This document shows, in pieces, positions 19,096-27,561 of a stretch of DNA of 64,000 bases. The position numbers and the translations under genes are program-made. Position 1 is the first letter of the stretch, and each line of letters begins with the position of its first letter. The stretch is from Pelomonas sp. CA6 (GTDB lineage Bacteria; Pseudomonadota; Gammaproteobacteria; Burkholderiales; Burkholderiaceae_C): the NCBI RefSeq assembly GCF_022549225.1, contig NZ_JAKZFD010000001.1, positions 1 to 64,000 of the forward strand, given 5' to 3'. The notes under the pieces were generated by a model. That model saw nothing but the letters and a program-made list of their open reading frames with translations. It was not told the DNA's origin and ran no database searches.

Positions 19096-19800
19096 TCAGC
19101 GGCTGCTGACCCAGTTCAGCCCCAGGGTCCACCAGGACTCGCCCGGGCGCGGCAGCGCCTGCGCCCGGCTGACGTCCAGCGAGAAGTTCTCGTTGAAGAA
19201 GTGGCGCAAGCCGACGCGACGCTGCGCATGCTGGCCGTCGTCGAACCACTCGACCAGGCCCTGCCAGCGCTCGTGGGGCTGCCATTCCAGCGCCACGCCG
19301 CGGCGGGTCTGGTCGGGCTCGCGGCGGCGGAAGTCGCGGCCCAGGTTGAGATGCAGGGTCAGGTCTTGCCGGGGTTGCCAGCTCAGCGGGATCAGCAGGG
19401 TCTGGCCGGCGTAGCGCGGGGCCTGGTTCTGCCAGGTGGCGGACCAGACCAGGCCGGCCCCCAGGCCCGGCAGCCATTCGCGCGCCCATTTCAGCTGCAG
19501 GCCGCCGCTGCGCTGCACGGCCTCGCCGCGCGGGCTGTTGCGGGTGAGGTTCAGCCCCAGTTCGACGCCGAACAGATGGCAGCCGGGGCCCAGGTAATGC
19601 AGCTGGCGGTCGCGCGCCTGCTCGTTCCAGAGTTCCAGCTGGCACTGGCCGGGTTCGAGGATGGCGGCATCGTCCACCGCGTGGTGGCCGCCGGTGGCCT
19701 GGCAGGGCAGCGCCGGCAGCGCGCCCAGCGCCAGCGCCGCCAGCCGCGCCAGGACAGGGCGGACGGCGTCGGCGGGCGGGGAAGACGGGGGCAGAGGCAT
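19096..19800 (-). CDS. putative exported outer-membrane beta-barrel-like protein
   Basis: A 234-residue protein, family not recognised with certainty. Signal peptide LAALALGALPALPCQA is followed by alternating hydrophobic strands with aromatic girdles (VELGLNLTRNS, LQLKWAREWLPGLGAGLVW, LTLHLNLGRDF) and ends in LGLNWVSSR; this pattern suits a small outer-membrane barrel. An early segment GHHAVDDAAILEPGQCQLE precedes the barrel. The gene starts 127 bp after nirN on the same strand, so it may be the last member of the nir operon. Start chosen at 19800 for the signal peptide. Confidence 0.55.
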   Translation of the reverse strand: MPLPPSSPPADAVRPVLARLAALALGALPALPCQATGGHHAVDDAAILEPGQCQLELWNEQARDRQLHYLGPGCHLFGVELGLNLTRNSPRGEAVQRSGGLQLKWAREWLPGLGAGLVWSATWQNQAPRYAGQTLLIPLSWQPRQDLTLHLNLGRDFRRREPDQTRRGVALEWQPHERWQGLVEWFDDGQHAQRRVGLRHFFNENFSLDVSRAQALPRPGESWWTLGLNWVSSR

Positions 19801-19926
19801 GGGGATGGCGGCGGGTGGACAGCCGCCATCGTCGGCGATGCGGGCGCTGGCGCGCAACAGCCAACCGGCCTGGGCGTGAATCCTTGCCGGAAGCGGCGGG
19901 GTGCGCGGCGATCGCCGGCGCCGCGC

Positions 19927-21552
19927 TCAGTGCGACGTGCCTTCCTCGCGGCTGATTTTGTTGCCGACGTTGTACTTGCCCACCGGCTTGCTCATCGGGA
20001 GGCGCTTCACCTCCTTCAGCGTGCGCGCGTCGTAGACGATCAGCGCGCCGTCCATTTCCCACACGCTGGCCAGCACGTAGCGGCCGTCGCGCGTGAACTC
20101 GACGTGGGCCAGGGTCTTGCCGGGCTCGCGCACCTGGGCCACGACCTCCAGCTTGCTCTTGTCGATCACGCTGAGCGTGTCGCGGCCCTGGGCGCTCATC
20201 ATGGAGTCGGCCCAGGCATAGGGGCTGGCGGCATGGCTGCGCAGGAAGAAGCCCGGCCCCGGGGTGGCGATCTCGCGCAGCGCGCTCCAGTTCTTCAGGT
20301 CGATCACGCTGATGCGGCCGTCGCTGAGGTTGGGGCTGGCCATCACGCGCCGACCCTGCCAGTCGAAGCTGATGCCCGACCCCAGGTGCGGCATGCCCTG
20401 GATGGGCAGGGTGGCGATGCGCCGGCGCACGTCCAGGTTGACCACCTGGCCCAGCAGCGGCTGGGCCTTGCCGTCCTGGCCCTCGCGCGGGCGCGCGGCG
20501 CCCAGCACATGGGTGTAGCGGTCGTCGAAGAAGAAGTCGTCCAGCGGCTCGTCCAGCGGCGTGCGGCGCGGGTTCAGGAAGCCCGGCGTGGGCAGGGCTT
20601 CGCCTTGGCGGTGGTCGTGGACCAGGCCGTCGTGGATGGGCGCGGCCTGGCGGTCGTAGGAAATCTCCCAGAGCTCGGCGATGTCCTTCAGCGCGACGAC
20701 GAAGCTGTGGCGCGGCGCCGCGTCGTAGACCGCCGAGACGCGTGAGCTGGCCTTGCCGTCCAGGCTCTTGGCCGGGATGAGCTTGACCAGGCGCAGGTCG
20801 GCGTCGAACAGCGCCACGCTGTGCGGCAGGTAGTTGGCCGCCATCACCCATTGGCCGTCGGCGCTGACCGCGATGTTGCGCATGTTCAGCCCGGCGCGCA
20901 CCTCGGCCACCCACTGCAGGCGCCAGAGGTCGTACTTGCTGATCCAGCCGTCGCGCGAGCCGAAGTAGACGAAGCGCCCGTCGGGGCTGAACTTGGGGCC
21001 GCCATGCAGCGCGAAGCGCGACGGGAAGCGGTGGAAGCGCTCGAAGCGGTCGCCGTCGACCAGGCTGATGTGGTGGTCGCCGCCCTCGACGACGACGAAG
21101 AGGTTGAGCGGATCGCCGGGCCAGACCGGCTTGTCCAGGGTCGGCGCGGGGCGCTCCACCGGGCCGTCCTGCCACAGGCGCGACGCGCGGATCTCGGCCT
21201 CGCCCCAGCTCGGTTCGGGCAGCACGGGGCTGCGGATGTAGGCGGCCAGCGCCTGGATCTCGGCGGCCGAGAGCTGCCCGGCGAAGGCCGGCATCTGCGT
21301 GGCCTGGCGGCCCTGGGTGATGACGCGCTGGGCCTCGGCGGGGCGCAGGCGCTCCAGGCTTTGCGGCAGCAGCGCCGGGCCCATGCCGCCCAGGCGTTGC
21401 TCGCCGTGGCAGGACTGGCAGTGCTGGCGGTACAGCGCGGCCGCGTCCACCGTGGCGGGCTGCGCGGCGGCCGGGCGCGGGCCCAGCACGGCCAGGCTCA
21501 GGATCAGGCCCGCCAGCGCGGCGCGCGGCAGGGAGGGGGAGACGAGCTTCAT
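19927..21552 (-). CDS. nirN: NirN, cytochrome-cd1-like dihydro-heme d1 dehydrogenase
   Basis: A 541-residue periplasmic protein. A signal peptide (cleavage near AAAQ, residue 31) is followed by a c-type heme domain with CQSCH at 45-49, then a propeller resembling NirS (SLVDGDRFERFHRF, YFGSRDGWISKYDLW, FLRSHAASPYAW). NirN oxidises the last heme d1 precursor and hands d1 to NirS. It is the last recognised gene of the nirC-F-DL-GH-J-N series, 17 bp after nirJ. It is distinguished from NirS by divergence around the catalytic histidines and by this gene order. Confidence 0.9.
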   Translation of the reverse strand: MKLVSPSLPRAALAGLILSLAVLGPRPAAAQPATVDAAALYRQHCQSCHGEQRLGGMGPALLPQSLERLRPAEAQRVITQGRQATQMPAFAGQLSAAEIQALAAYIRSPVLPEPSWGEAEIRASRLWQDGPVERPAPTLDKPVWPGDPLNLFVVVEGGDHHISLVDGDRFERFHRFPSRFALHGGPKFSPDGRFVYFGSRDGWISKYDLWRLQWVAEVRAGLNMRNIAVSADGQWVMAANYLPHSVALFDADLRLVKLIPAKSLDGKASSRVSAVYDAAPRHSFVVALKDIAELWEISYDRQAAPIHDGLVHDHRQGEALPTPGFLNPRRTPLDEPLDDFFFDDRYTHVLGAARPREGQDGKAQPLLGQVVNLDVRRRIATLPIQGMPHLGSGISFDWQGRRVMASPNLSDGRISVIDLKNWSALREIATPGPGFFLRSHAASPYAWADSMMSAQGRDTLSVIDKSKLEVVAQVREPGKTLAHVEFTRDGRYVLASVWEMDGALIVYDARTLKEVKRLPMSKPVGKYNVGNKISREEGTSH

Positions 21553-21569
21553 GGGGGTCCTGGTGGAGG

Positions 21570-22853
21570 TCAGAGCACGGGGCAGCCAGCGGCCGGCGCG
21601 GCCTCGGCGATGGGCACGACAGGCCTGCGGGCCTCGGTGAAGGGCAGGGCGGCGACGGGGTGCAGCCGGTTCAGCCGCTCGGCCTGCTCGGGCGACAGGC
21701 CGATCTCGGCGTCGTCCAGGTAGCAGCCCGGGTCCGGGCCCCAGGGGTCGCCGCTGAGCTGCTGGGCGCGCACGCGGGTGTTGCCGCCGCAGATGGCCAG
21801 GTGGGCGCATTCGGCGCAGCGGCCCTTGAGCGGGCGCGGATGGGCCTTGAGCCCGGCCATCAGCGGGTCGCTGCGGTCTTCCCAGATCTCGCCGAACGGG
21901 CGCTCGCGCACCTGGCCCAGCGGGTGGTGCCACCACATGGTGTCGGGGTGGACCACGCCCAGGTTGTCGATGTTGGCCACGCCGACGCCGGAAGAATTGC
22001 CGCCCCAGGCGCGCAGCCGCGTGCGCAGCGCGTCGCTCCAGGCGGGAAAGCGCCGGCCCACCCATTGCAGCAGGTAGACGGCGTCGGCATCGTTGTTGCC
22101 GGTGACGTAGTCGCGCTCCGCGCCCGCCTCGGCATCGCGCCAGGCGGTCTCGAAGAGCAGGTCCAGCGCGTCGCGCGTGGCGGTGAAGCGGGCGTCGCGC
22201 TTGCGGTGGATGTTGCCGCGTCCGGCGTAGTTCAGGTGGGAGAAGTAGAACTTGTCCACCGCTTCGTCGCGCATCAGCTGCAGCAGCGCCGGGAAGTCCT
22301 GGCCGTTGAGTTCGGTGAAGGTGTAGCGCAGCCCGGTCTTCACGCCCTGCTCGCGCAGCAGGCGCAGCGCCCGCACCGAGGCATCGTAGGCGCCCGCCAG
22401 GCGGCGGAAACGGTCGTGCGTGTCCTTCTGGCCGTCGATGCTGATGCCCACGTAGTCGAAGTTCTGGGCGGCGATGCGCCGCGCCAGCGGCGCGTCGATC
22501 AGCGTGCCGTTGGTGGACAGCGCGGTGTAGAAGCCCAGGCGCTGCGCCTCGTCGGCGATCTCGAACAGGTCGGGGCGCAGCAAGGGCTCGCCGCCGGAGA
22601 GGATGAGCACGCGCACGCCGTAGTCGCGCAGCTGGCCCATGACGCGGAAGACCTCGTCGCGGTCCAGCTCGCCGGGGTAGTCGTGGTCGGCCGACAGCGC
22701 GTAGCAGTGCTTGCAGGTCAGGTTGCAGCGCCGTGTCAGGTTCCAGATCACCACCGGCCGCACGGGGCCGCGGGCGGCGCGCGCGGGCGGCGGGTAGCTG
22801 CCGCTGCGCTGGGCCTGGGCGATCTCGCGGAGGTATTGGCTGATTCTCAGCAT
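21570..22853 (-). CDS. nirJ: NirJ radical-SAM heme d1 biosynthesis enzyme
   Basis: A 427-residue cytosolic enzyme. The radical SAM cluster motif is CNLTCKHC (C43, C47, C50), and ILSGGEPLLRPD follows. A C-terminal SPASM-like set of cysteines is present (GRCAECAHLAICGGN, then PGCYLDD, and CPVL at the end), binding an additional cluster. NirJ removes the two propionate chains of didecarboxysiroheme to give the keto groups of heme d1. Its start at 22853 overlaps the nirGH stop by 7 bp, so translation is coupled. Confidence 0.95.
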   Translation of the reverse strand: MLRISQYLREIAQAQRSGSYPPPARAARGPVRPVVIWNLTRRCNLTCKHCYALSADHDYPGELDRDEVFRVMGQLRDYGVRVLILSGGEPLLRPDLFEIADEAQRLGFYTALSTNGTLIDAPLARRIAAQNFDYVGISIDGQKDTHDRFRRLAGAYDASVRALRLLREQGVKTGLRYTFTELNGQDFPALLQLMRDEAVDKFYFSHLNYAGRGNIHRKRDARFTATRDALDLLFETAWRDAEAGAERDYVTGNNDADAVYLLQWVGRRFPAWSDALRTRLRAWGGNSSGVGVANIDNLGVVHPDTMWWHHPLGQVRERPFGEIWEDRSDPLMAGLKAHPRPLKGRCAECAHLAICGGNTRVRAQQLSGDPWGPDPGCYLDDAEIGLSPEQAERLNRLHPVAALPFTEARRPVVPIAEAAPAAGCPVL

Positions 22854-23887
22854 GGCGCTTGCTCCCTCAGTCGGAGTCCGGTCTTTTTCAGGATCGCGCT
22901 GCTGTAGAGGATGTCGTGGGCCCGGCAGGCCGGCCCCAGCAGCGTGCGCAGCCGGGCGGCCTGGGCCTGCACGGCCTCGCGGCGGTGCCCATGCAGCATC
23001 GCGAACAGGTTGTAGGGCCAGTCCGGCAGCCGGCGCGGGCGCCGGTAGCAATGACTGACCCCGGGCTGCGCGGCGATCAGCGCGGCGAGCCGGTCGATCT
23101 GGCGCTCGTCCACGTCCCAGACGCTCATGCCGTTGGCCACATAGCCCAGGCGGTAATGGTCGGGCACCGCGGCGATGCGGCGCACCAGGCCGCGCGCGCG
23201 CATCGCGGCGAAGGCCTGCAGCACCTCGTCCTCGCCCAGGCCCAGCATCGCGCCCAGCGCCTCGAAGGGGCGCGGCAGCAGCGGCAGGCCCTGCTGGCTG
23301 GCGCGCAGCAGGCGGCGCTCCAGCTCGCTCAAGGGCGCGTCGTCGGCTTGCGTGGGCACGGCGGCGACATCGAGCGCGGAGACGGCCTCGGGCAGCGGCT
23401 CGCCCGGCGCGGCGACCGGCAGGAAGAGCCCGACGCCGTACTCGCGCTCCTTGGGAAAGGCGAGCACGCGCAGGCCGGTCAGCGTCTCGATGTGCGCGCA
23501 GGCCGCGTCGGCGGCGGCCGGGGTCTCGGCGCCGACGACGAACCACATGTTCAGCGCATGCTCGCGGCGGTAGTTGTGCGCCACCTCGGGCAGCGCGGCC
23601 AGCTGCGCGGCCACCGCGGCGAAGCGCGGCTCGGGCACGGCCATCGCGGCCAGCACGAAGCGGCCGCCGGCACGCTCGATCTGGAACAGCGGGCCGAAGC
23701 GGGTCAGCGTGCCATCGGCGAGCATGCGCGATAGCCGCTCGATCAGCGCCCATTCCGGACAGCCCAGCTCGGCGCCCAGCTGCTCGAAGGGGCGCGGACA
23801 CAGCGGCAGGTCGCGCTGCAGGCGGTTCAGCAGGCGCGCGTCCAGCGCGTCCAGCACCGCGGGGCGGGGCAGCCCGGGCTCATGCAT
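22847..23887 (-). CDS. NirG-NirH fusion, siroheme decarboxylase subunits
   Basis: A 346-residue protein with two Lrp/AsnC-type units. The first half (RDLPLCPRPFEQLGAELG, MLADGTLTRFGPLF, then NYRREHALNMWFVVG) resembles NirG; the second (SQQGLPLLPRPFEALGAMLG, RRIAAVPDHYRLGYVANGMSVWDV, HCYRRPRRLPDWPYNLFAMLHG) resembles NirH. With NirD and NirL these decarboxylate siroheme to 12,18-didecarboxysiroheme, the second step to heme d1. The family DNA-binding helix has been co-opted for catalysis. Start ATG 23887 overlaps the nirDL stop by 8 bp. Confidence 0.9.
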   Translation of the reverse strand: MHEPGLPRPAVLDALDARLLNRLQRDLPLCPRPFEQLGAELGCPEWALIERLSRMLADGTLTRFGPLFQIERAGGRFVLAAMAVPEPRFAAVAAQLAALPEVAHNYRREHALNMWFVVGAETPAAADAACAHIETLTGLRVLAFPKEREYGVGLFLPVAAPGEPLPEAVSALDVAAVPTQADDAPLSELERRLLRASQQGLPLLPRPFEALGAMLGLGEDEVLQAFAAMRARGLVRRIAAVPDHYRLGYVANGMSVWDVDERQIDRLAALIAAQPGVSHCYRRPRRLPDWPYNLFAMLHGHRREAVQAQAARLRTLLGPACRAHDILYSSAILKKTGLRLREQAPC

Positions 23888-24899
23888 GGTCGTGCTCCGG
23901 GGCCAGCCAGGCCGGTTCGGCGGAGGGCTCGGCGAAGTAGCGCGCGCCGCATTGCTTGAAGCGGCGCAGGCTGAACAGCACGTCCTGCGGCAGCGCTTCC
24001 AGCCCGGCGGCGGCGCGTGCGCGCGCCAGCAGCGCCAGCACCGCGCCGCGTTCACGGCCGTGCAGCATGCAGAACAGGTTGTAGCGCCAGCCCGGCGCGC
24101 GCTCGCGCCGGTAGCACAGGGTCACGCCGGGCTGGGCGGCGAGGCGCGCGCCCAGCGCGTCCACTGCGTCGTCCGGTGCATCGAACACGCACATCGCGTT
24201 GGCCGCATAGCCCAGTTCATGGTGGCGCACGACGATGCCGAAGCGGCGCAGCTGGCCGCCGTCCAGCCAGTCCTGCAGCCGGGCGTGCAGCGCCGGCTCG
24301 TCCATCCCGAGCTGGCGCGCCCAGCGCGCATAGGGGCGAGGCTCCAGCGCCAGGCCCTCTTCGGCCAGCGCGGCCAGCGCATGGTGCTGCGGCGCCAGCG
24401 GCGCGGACGCGGCGGCGGGCGGTGGGGGGCGCAGCGCGGAGGCGGTGGCGCCGCCGGCGAGGTCGAAGCCCAGGTCGATGCGGTAGGCGCGGCGCATGGG
24501 CAGGCGCAGCACGGTCAGCCCGCTGGCGGCCTCCAGCGCGTCCAGGTCCCGCTGCAGCGCGTCGGCCCGCGCGCCGGTGAGCACGAACCACAGGTTGAGC
24601 AGGTGCTCGCGCTCATAGCTGTGGTTCACGCCCGGGTGGCGGCCCACCAGCGCCGCGACCGTGTCCAGCCGCTCGGCCGGCACGGCCATCGCGCACAGCA
24701 GCGCGGCGCCGCCGGCGCCGGCGTTCCAGACCGCGCCGATGCGCGAGAAGAAGCCCTGCTCGCGCAGCCGCGAGAGCCGTTGCAGGACCTGTGCCTCGTC
24801 CACGCCGCAGGCCCGCGCCAGTGCGTCGAAGGGGCGCGGCCGCAGCGGGAAGCGGTGCTGCCAGTCGTTCAGCAGGCGCTGGTCCAGCGCGTCGTCCAT
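23880..24899 (-). CDS. NirD-NirL fusion, siroheme decarboxylase subunits
   Basis: A 339-residue protein with two AsnC-type units: the first (MDDALDQRLLNDWQHRFPLR, GFFSRIGAVWN, NHSYEREHLLNLWFVLTG) resembles NirD, the second (EEGLALEPRPYARWARQLG, LRRFGIVVRHHELGYAANAM, CYRRERAPGWRYNLFCMLHG) NirL. A Pro/Ala linker (about residues 158-168) separates them. It works with the NirGH protein in removing the C12 and C18 acetate carboxyls of siroheme. The gene follows nirF by 2 bp. Fused NirD-L proteins are known in other denitrifiers. Confidence 0.9.
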   Translation of the reverse strand: MDDALDQRLLNDWQHRFPLRPRPFDALARACGVDEAQVLQRLSRLREQGFFSRIGAVWNAGAGGAALLCAMAVPAERLDTVAALVGRHPGVNHSYEREHLLNLWFVLTGARADALQRDLDALEAASGLTVLRLPMRRAYRIDLGFDLAGGATASALRPPPPAAASAPLAPQHHALAALAEEGLALEPRPYARWARQLGMDEPALHARLQDWLDGGQLRRFGIVVRHHELGYAANAMCVFDAPDDAVDALGARLAAQPGVTLCYRRERAPGWRYNLFCMLHGRERGAVLALLARARAAAGLEALPQDVLFSLRRFKQCGARYFAEPSAEPAWLAPEHDHA

Positions 24900-24901
24900 G
24901 T

Positions 24902-26164
24902 TCAGAACCCCATGCGCAGCGCGCGGCTGGTGAAGAAGATGCCGCTGGGCGCGTCGGCCGGCAGGCGGGCCAGCGTCGCGAAGCTGTCGGTGGCGATCAC
25001 GTGCACCTCGTTGGAATCGCGCGCCGAGATCCACACCGCCTCGCCGCGCGGCGTGAACTCCATGTGCAGCACGGCCTTGCCGGGCCGCAGCGTGTGCACC
25101 ACCTGGCGGCGCTGGGTGTCGATCACCTGCACGCGGTCGTAGTCGGGCACGGCGAAGTTGACCCAGACCTGGCGCCCGTCCGGCCGCGCCATCACGAAGA
25201 CCGGCTGGCCGGCCACCGGGATGCGGCCCACCTCGGCCCAGCTCTCGGTGTCCACCACCAGCACCTCGTGGCGGCCGATCGCGGGCAGGTAGGCATGGCG
25301 GCCGGCGATGGCCCAGCCGCGCAGGTGCGGCATCTTGAACACCGGCAGCGGCTCCTGGCCGCGGCCGTAGCCGGCCAGGATGCGCTCGGCGCGCGGCGTG
25401 TCGGCCCACAGGTCGACCTTGACCAGCCCGTCCTCGCCGAAGAGGCCGGCGATGTAGTGGCGGCCGTCTGGTGTCAGCAGCGCGTCATAGGGCTGGCGGC
25501 CCACGTCGCGCAGCCGCGTGATGCGCGGCGCGGCGGGGTCGGCGAGATCGGCGATCCAGATCTCGCCGGCGTCGAACAGCGAGAAGATGAAGCGCTGCCC
25601 CGGCAGGTCGGCGAGGCCGACGACGCGCGAGAGCCGGCCCGGCGCGTACTCGGCCGGGATGTCGGCCACCAACTTCAGCGTCTGCGCGTCGAAGACCTTG
25701 ATGCCGCCCGGCTGGTAGTTCTGCGCCGCGACCAGGCGGCCGTCCTGCGAGATCGCGCCGCCGATCGAGTTGCCGCTCTGCTGCACGCGCGCCAGGATGC
25801 GCCGGCTGGGCAGGTGCACGCGGGTGAGCGCGCCATCGCGGCCGAACACATAGGCATGGGCGCCATCGCGCGAATAGACCAGCGAGGCATGCGACAGGTC
25901 GCCCAGGCCCTCGATGCGGCCCAGCGCCTCGCGCCGGCTGGTGTTGATCAGCTGCAGGCTGCCGCGCGCGCGCTCGACGACCAGGCCCAGGTCGCCGGTG
26001 CCCTGGATCGTCGGGCCGGCGGTCTCGGGCGCGGGCGTGGCGCAGCCGGCCAGCCCGGCGGCGAGCGCCAGGGCGGCGAGCAGCCGGCGCGGCCAGGCGG
26101 CGGGAGCGGGGAGCGCGGGACGGTGGGCGGCGCTGAATGCGGCGCGAAGTGCGGTGAGGCTCAT
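24902..26164 (-). CDS. nirF: NirF heme d1 biosynthesis protein, lipoprotein form
   Basis: A 420-residue propeller protein related to the d1 domain of NirS without a heme-c domain. The N-terminus is a signal sequence ending in lipobox LAGC (C41), which would anchor it in the periplasm by lipid. Recognisable segments are GDLGLVVERARGSLQL, SLVYSRDGAHAYVFGRDG, QPVFVMARPDGRQVWVNFA and VLHMEFTPRGEAVWIS. NirF acts late in heme d1 synthesis and binds d1 precursors. Its start overlaps the nirC stop by 4 bp (ATGA). Confidence 0.92.
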   Translation of the reverse strand: MSLTALRAAFSAAHRPALPAPAAWPRRLLAALALAAGLAGCATPAPETAGPTIQGTGDLGLVVERARGSLQLINTSRREALGRIEGLGDLSHASLVYSRDGAHAYVFGRDGALTRVHLPSRRILARVQQSGNSIGGAISQDGRLVAAQNYQPGGIKVFDAQTLKLVADIPAEYAPGRLSRVVGLADLPGQRFIFSLFDAGEIWIADLADPAAPRITRLRDVGRQPYDALLTPDGRHYIAGLFGEDGLVKVDLWADTPRAERILAGYGRGQEPLPVFKMPHLRGWAIAGRHAYLPAIGRHEVLVVDTESWAEVGRIPVAGQPVFVMARPDGRQVWVNFAVPDYDRVQVIDTQRRQVVHTLRPGKAVLHMEFTPRGEAVWISARDSNEVHVIATDSFATLARLPADAPSGIFFTSRALRMGF

Positions 26165-26547
26165 GGCTTGGGCGTGGCGGTGTCGGGGTCCTGGCGCAGC
26201 CGTCCGGCCAGCCAGTCGGCCTCCTCGGCGCTGATCATGCTGCGCCAGGGCGGCATGGGCGTGCCGGGACGGCCGTGGTAGATGGTGGCGGCCAGGCTGT
26301 CGCGCGGGATCTCGCGCATGCGCGCCGGGCGCAGGTCCGGCCCCAGGCCGCCGGTCATGCGCAGGCCGTGGCAGGAGCCGCAGTCCTGCTCCAGCATGCG
26401 CAGCAGCTGCTGCTGGCGCGCCGGCGCGGGCGGAGCCGGCTGTGCCGCGGCCGCGCCGGCCAGCCCGAGCGCCAGCCACAGCGCCCTGGCGAAGTGCCGT
26501 GGCTGGCGTGGGCGATGCGGATCGAGGGCGGCAAGAGCCGTTTTCAT
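26161..26547 (-). CDS. nirC: NirC, monoheme cytochrome c of the nir operon
   Basis: A 128-residue exported cytochrome c with a signal peptide ending near AAAAQ (residue 36) and heme site CGSCH at 56-60, followed by GLRMTGGLGPDLRP and a Met ligand in GTPMPPW. NirC is a candidate electron donor or acceptor for heme d1 maturation and NirS. It is the promoter-proximal gene of the nirCF-DL-GH-JN operon. Start ATG 26547; the ribosome site is AGAAAG. Confidence 0.85.
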   Translation of the reverse strand: MKTALAALDPHRPRQPRHFARALWLALGLAGAAAAQPAPPAPARQQQLLRMLEQDCGSCHGLRMTGGLGPDLRPARMREIPRDSLAATIYHGRPGTPMPPWRSMISAEEADWLAGRLRQDPDTATPKP

Positions 26548-26620
26548 GGCGACTTTCTCTGAGGCGGACCCCGGGCTTGGGGTGTCGGTTCCATGGTGTC
26601 GGCGGGGGCAAGGGATGTCC

Positions 26621-26634
26621 TTGAACTGCTTCAA
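26621..26634. promoter_or_regulatory. Dnr/FNR-type box shared by nirC and nirE
   Basis: TTGAACTGCTTCAA. The symmetry extends to arms GTCCTTGAA and TTCAAGGAC around CTGC. The centre lies 80 bp from the nirC ATG on one side and 80 bp from the nirE ATG on the other, so one site could serve both promoters. Confidence 0.8.
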
Positions 26635-26707
26635 GGACGTTCCGAGGTGCAGCTTTTGACAATGGGCTACAGGGCGGTCCAGCCGGGCCGCGAGGATTGG
26701 AAACGCC

Positions 26708-27550
26708 ATGAGCCGAGTCGATGAACCCCGCTTTTTCGTCCCCGAGACCGCAGCGTCCCGGCCGTTCGCGCCGGGGCTGGTGACGCTGGTCGGCGCCGGC
26801 CCGGGGGATCCCGAGCTGCTGACGATGAAGGCGATGCGCGCGATGGCGCAGGCGCGCCTGGTGCTGTACGACCACCTGGTCTCGCCGGACATCCTGGCGC
26901 TGCTGCCGCACCGGGCCAAGCGCGTCTACGTGGGCAAGGAGAGCGGCCACCACAGCATGAGCCAGGAGGCCATCATCGAGCGCATGGTGTCGTTGGCGCA
27001 GAGCGGCCATTCGCTGCTGCGGCTCAAGGGCGGCGACCCGCACATCTTCGGCCGTGGTGGCGAGGAGGCGCAGGCGCTGGCCGCCGCGGGCGTGCCCTTC
27101 GTCGTGATCCCGGGCATCAGCGCGGCGCAGGCGGCCTCGGCCGCCACCGGCATCCCGCTGACCCACCGTGACCATGCCTGCTCGCTGGTGCTGACCACCG
27201 GCCACCTGCGCGCCGGCCCCGACGGCGGGCGCAGTGCGGGCCTGGACTGGGCGCAACTGGCGCGGCCGCGCCAGACCGTGGTGGTGTACATGGGCCTGGC
27301 GGCGCTGCCCGAGATCAGCCAGCAGCTCATCGCCCACGGCCTGGCCGGTGACACGCCGGCCGCGCTGATCGAAAACGCCAGCCTGCCCGCGCAACGCTGC
27401 GTGCGCGGCACCCTGGCCACGCTGCCCCGTCTGGCCCAGGAAGCCGAAGTCCGCTCGCCCGCGCTGCTCGTCATCGGCACCGTGGTCACGTTGCACGACG
27501 CCCTGCGCGAAGCCCTCGCCGCCGGCCTGGCCCGAGCCCGCCAAGCCTGA
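26708..27550 (+). CDS. nirE: uroporphyrinogen-III C-methyltransferase (NirE/CobA type)
   Basis: A 280-residue SAM-dependent enzyme that methylates uroporphyrinogen III at C2 and C7 to precorrin-2, the shared precursor of siroheme and heme d1. Motifs are VGAGPGDPELLTMKAM near residue 27, LLRLKGGDPHIFGRGGEE at about 105 and VVIPGISAAQAASAATGIPLTHRD. No siroheme synthase (CysG-like) dehydrogenase domain is present. It is divergent from nirC and shares its regulatory palindrome, which supports the nirE name over general cobA. Confidence 0.92.
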   Translation: MSRVDEPRFFVPETAASRPFAPGLVTLVGAGPGDPELLTMKAMRAMAQARLVLYDHLVSPDILALLPHRAKRVYVGKESGHHSMSQEAIIERMVSLAQSGHSLLRLKGGDPHIFGRGGEEAQALAAAGVPFVVIPGISAAQAASAATGIPLTHRDHACSLVLTTGHLRAGPDGGRSAGLDWAQLARPRQTVVVYMGLAALPEISQQLIAHGLAGDTPAALIENASLPAQRCVRGTLATLPRLAQEAEVRSPALLVIGTVVTLHDALREALAAGLARARQA

Positions 27551-27561
27551 GCGGCATTTGG

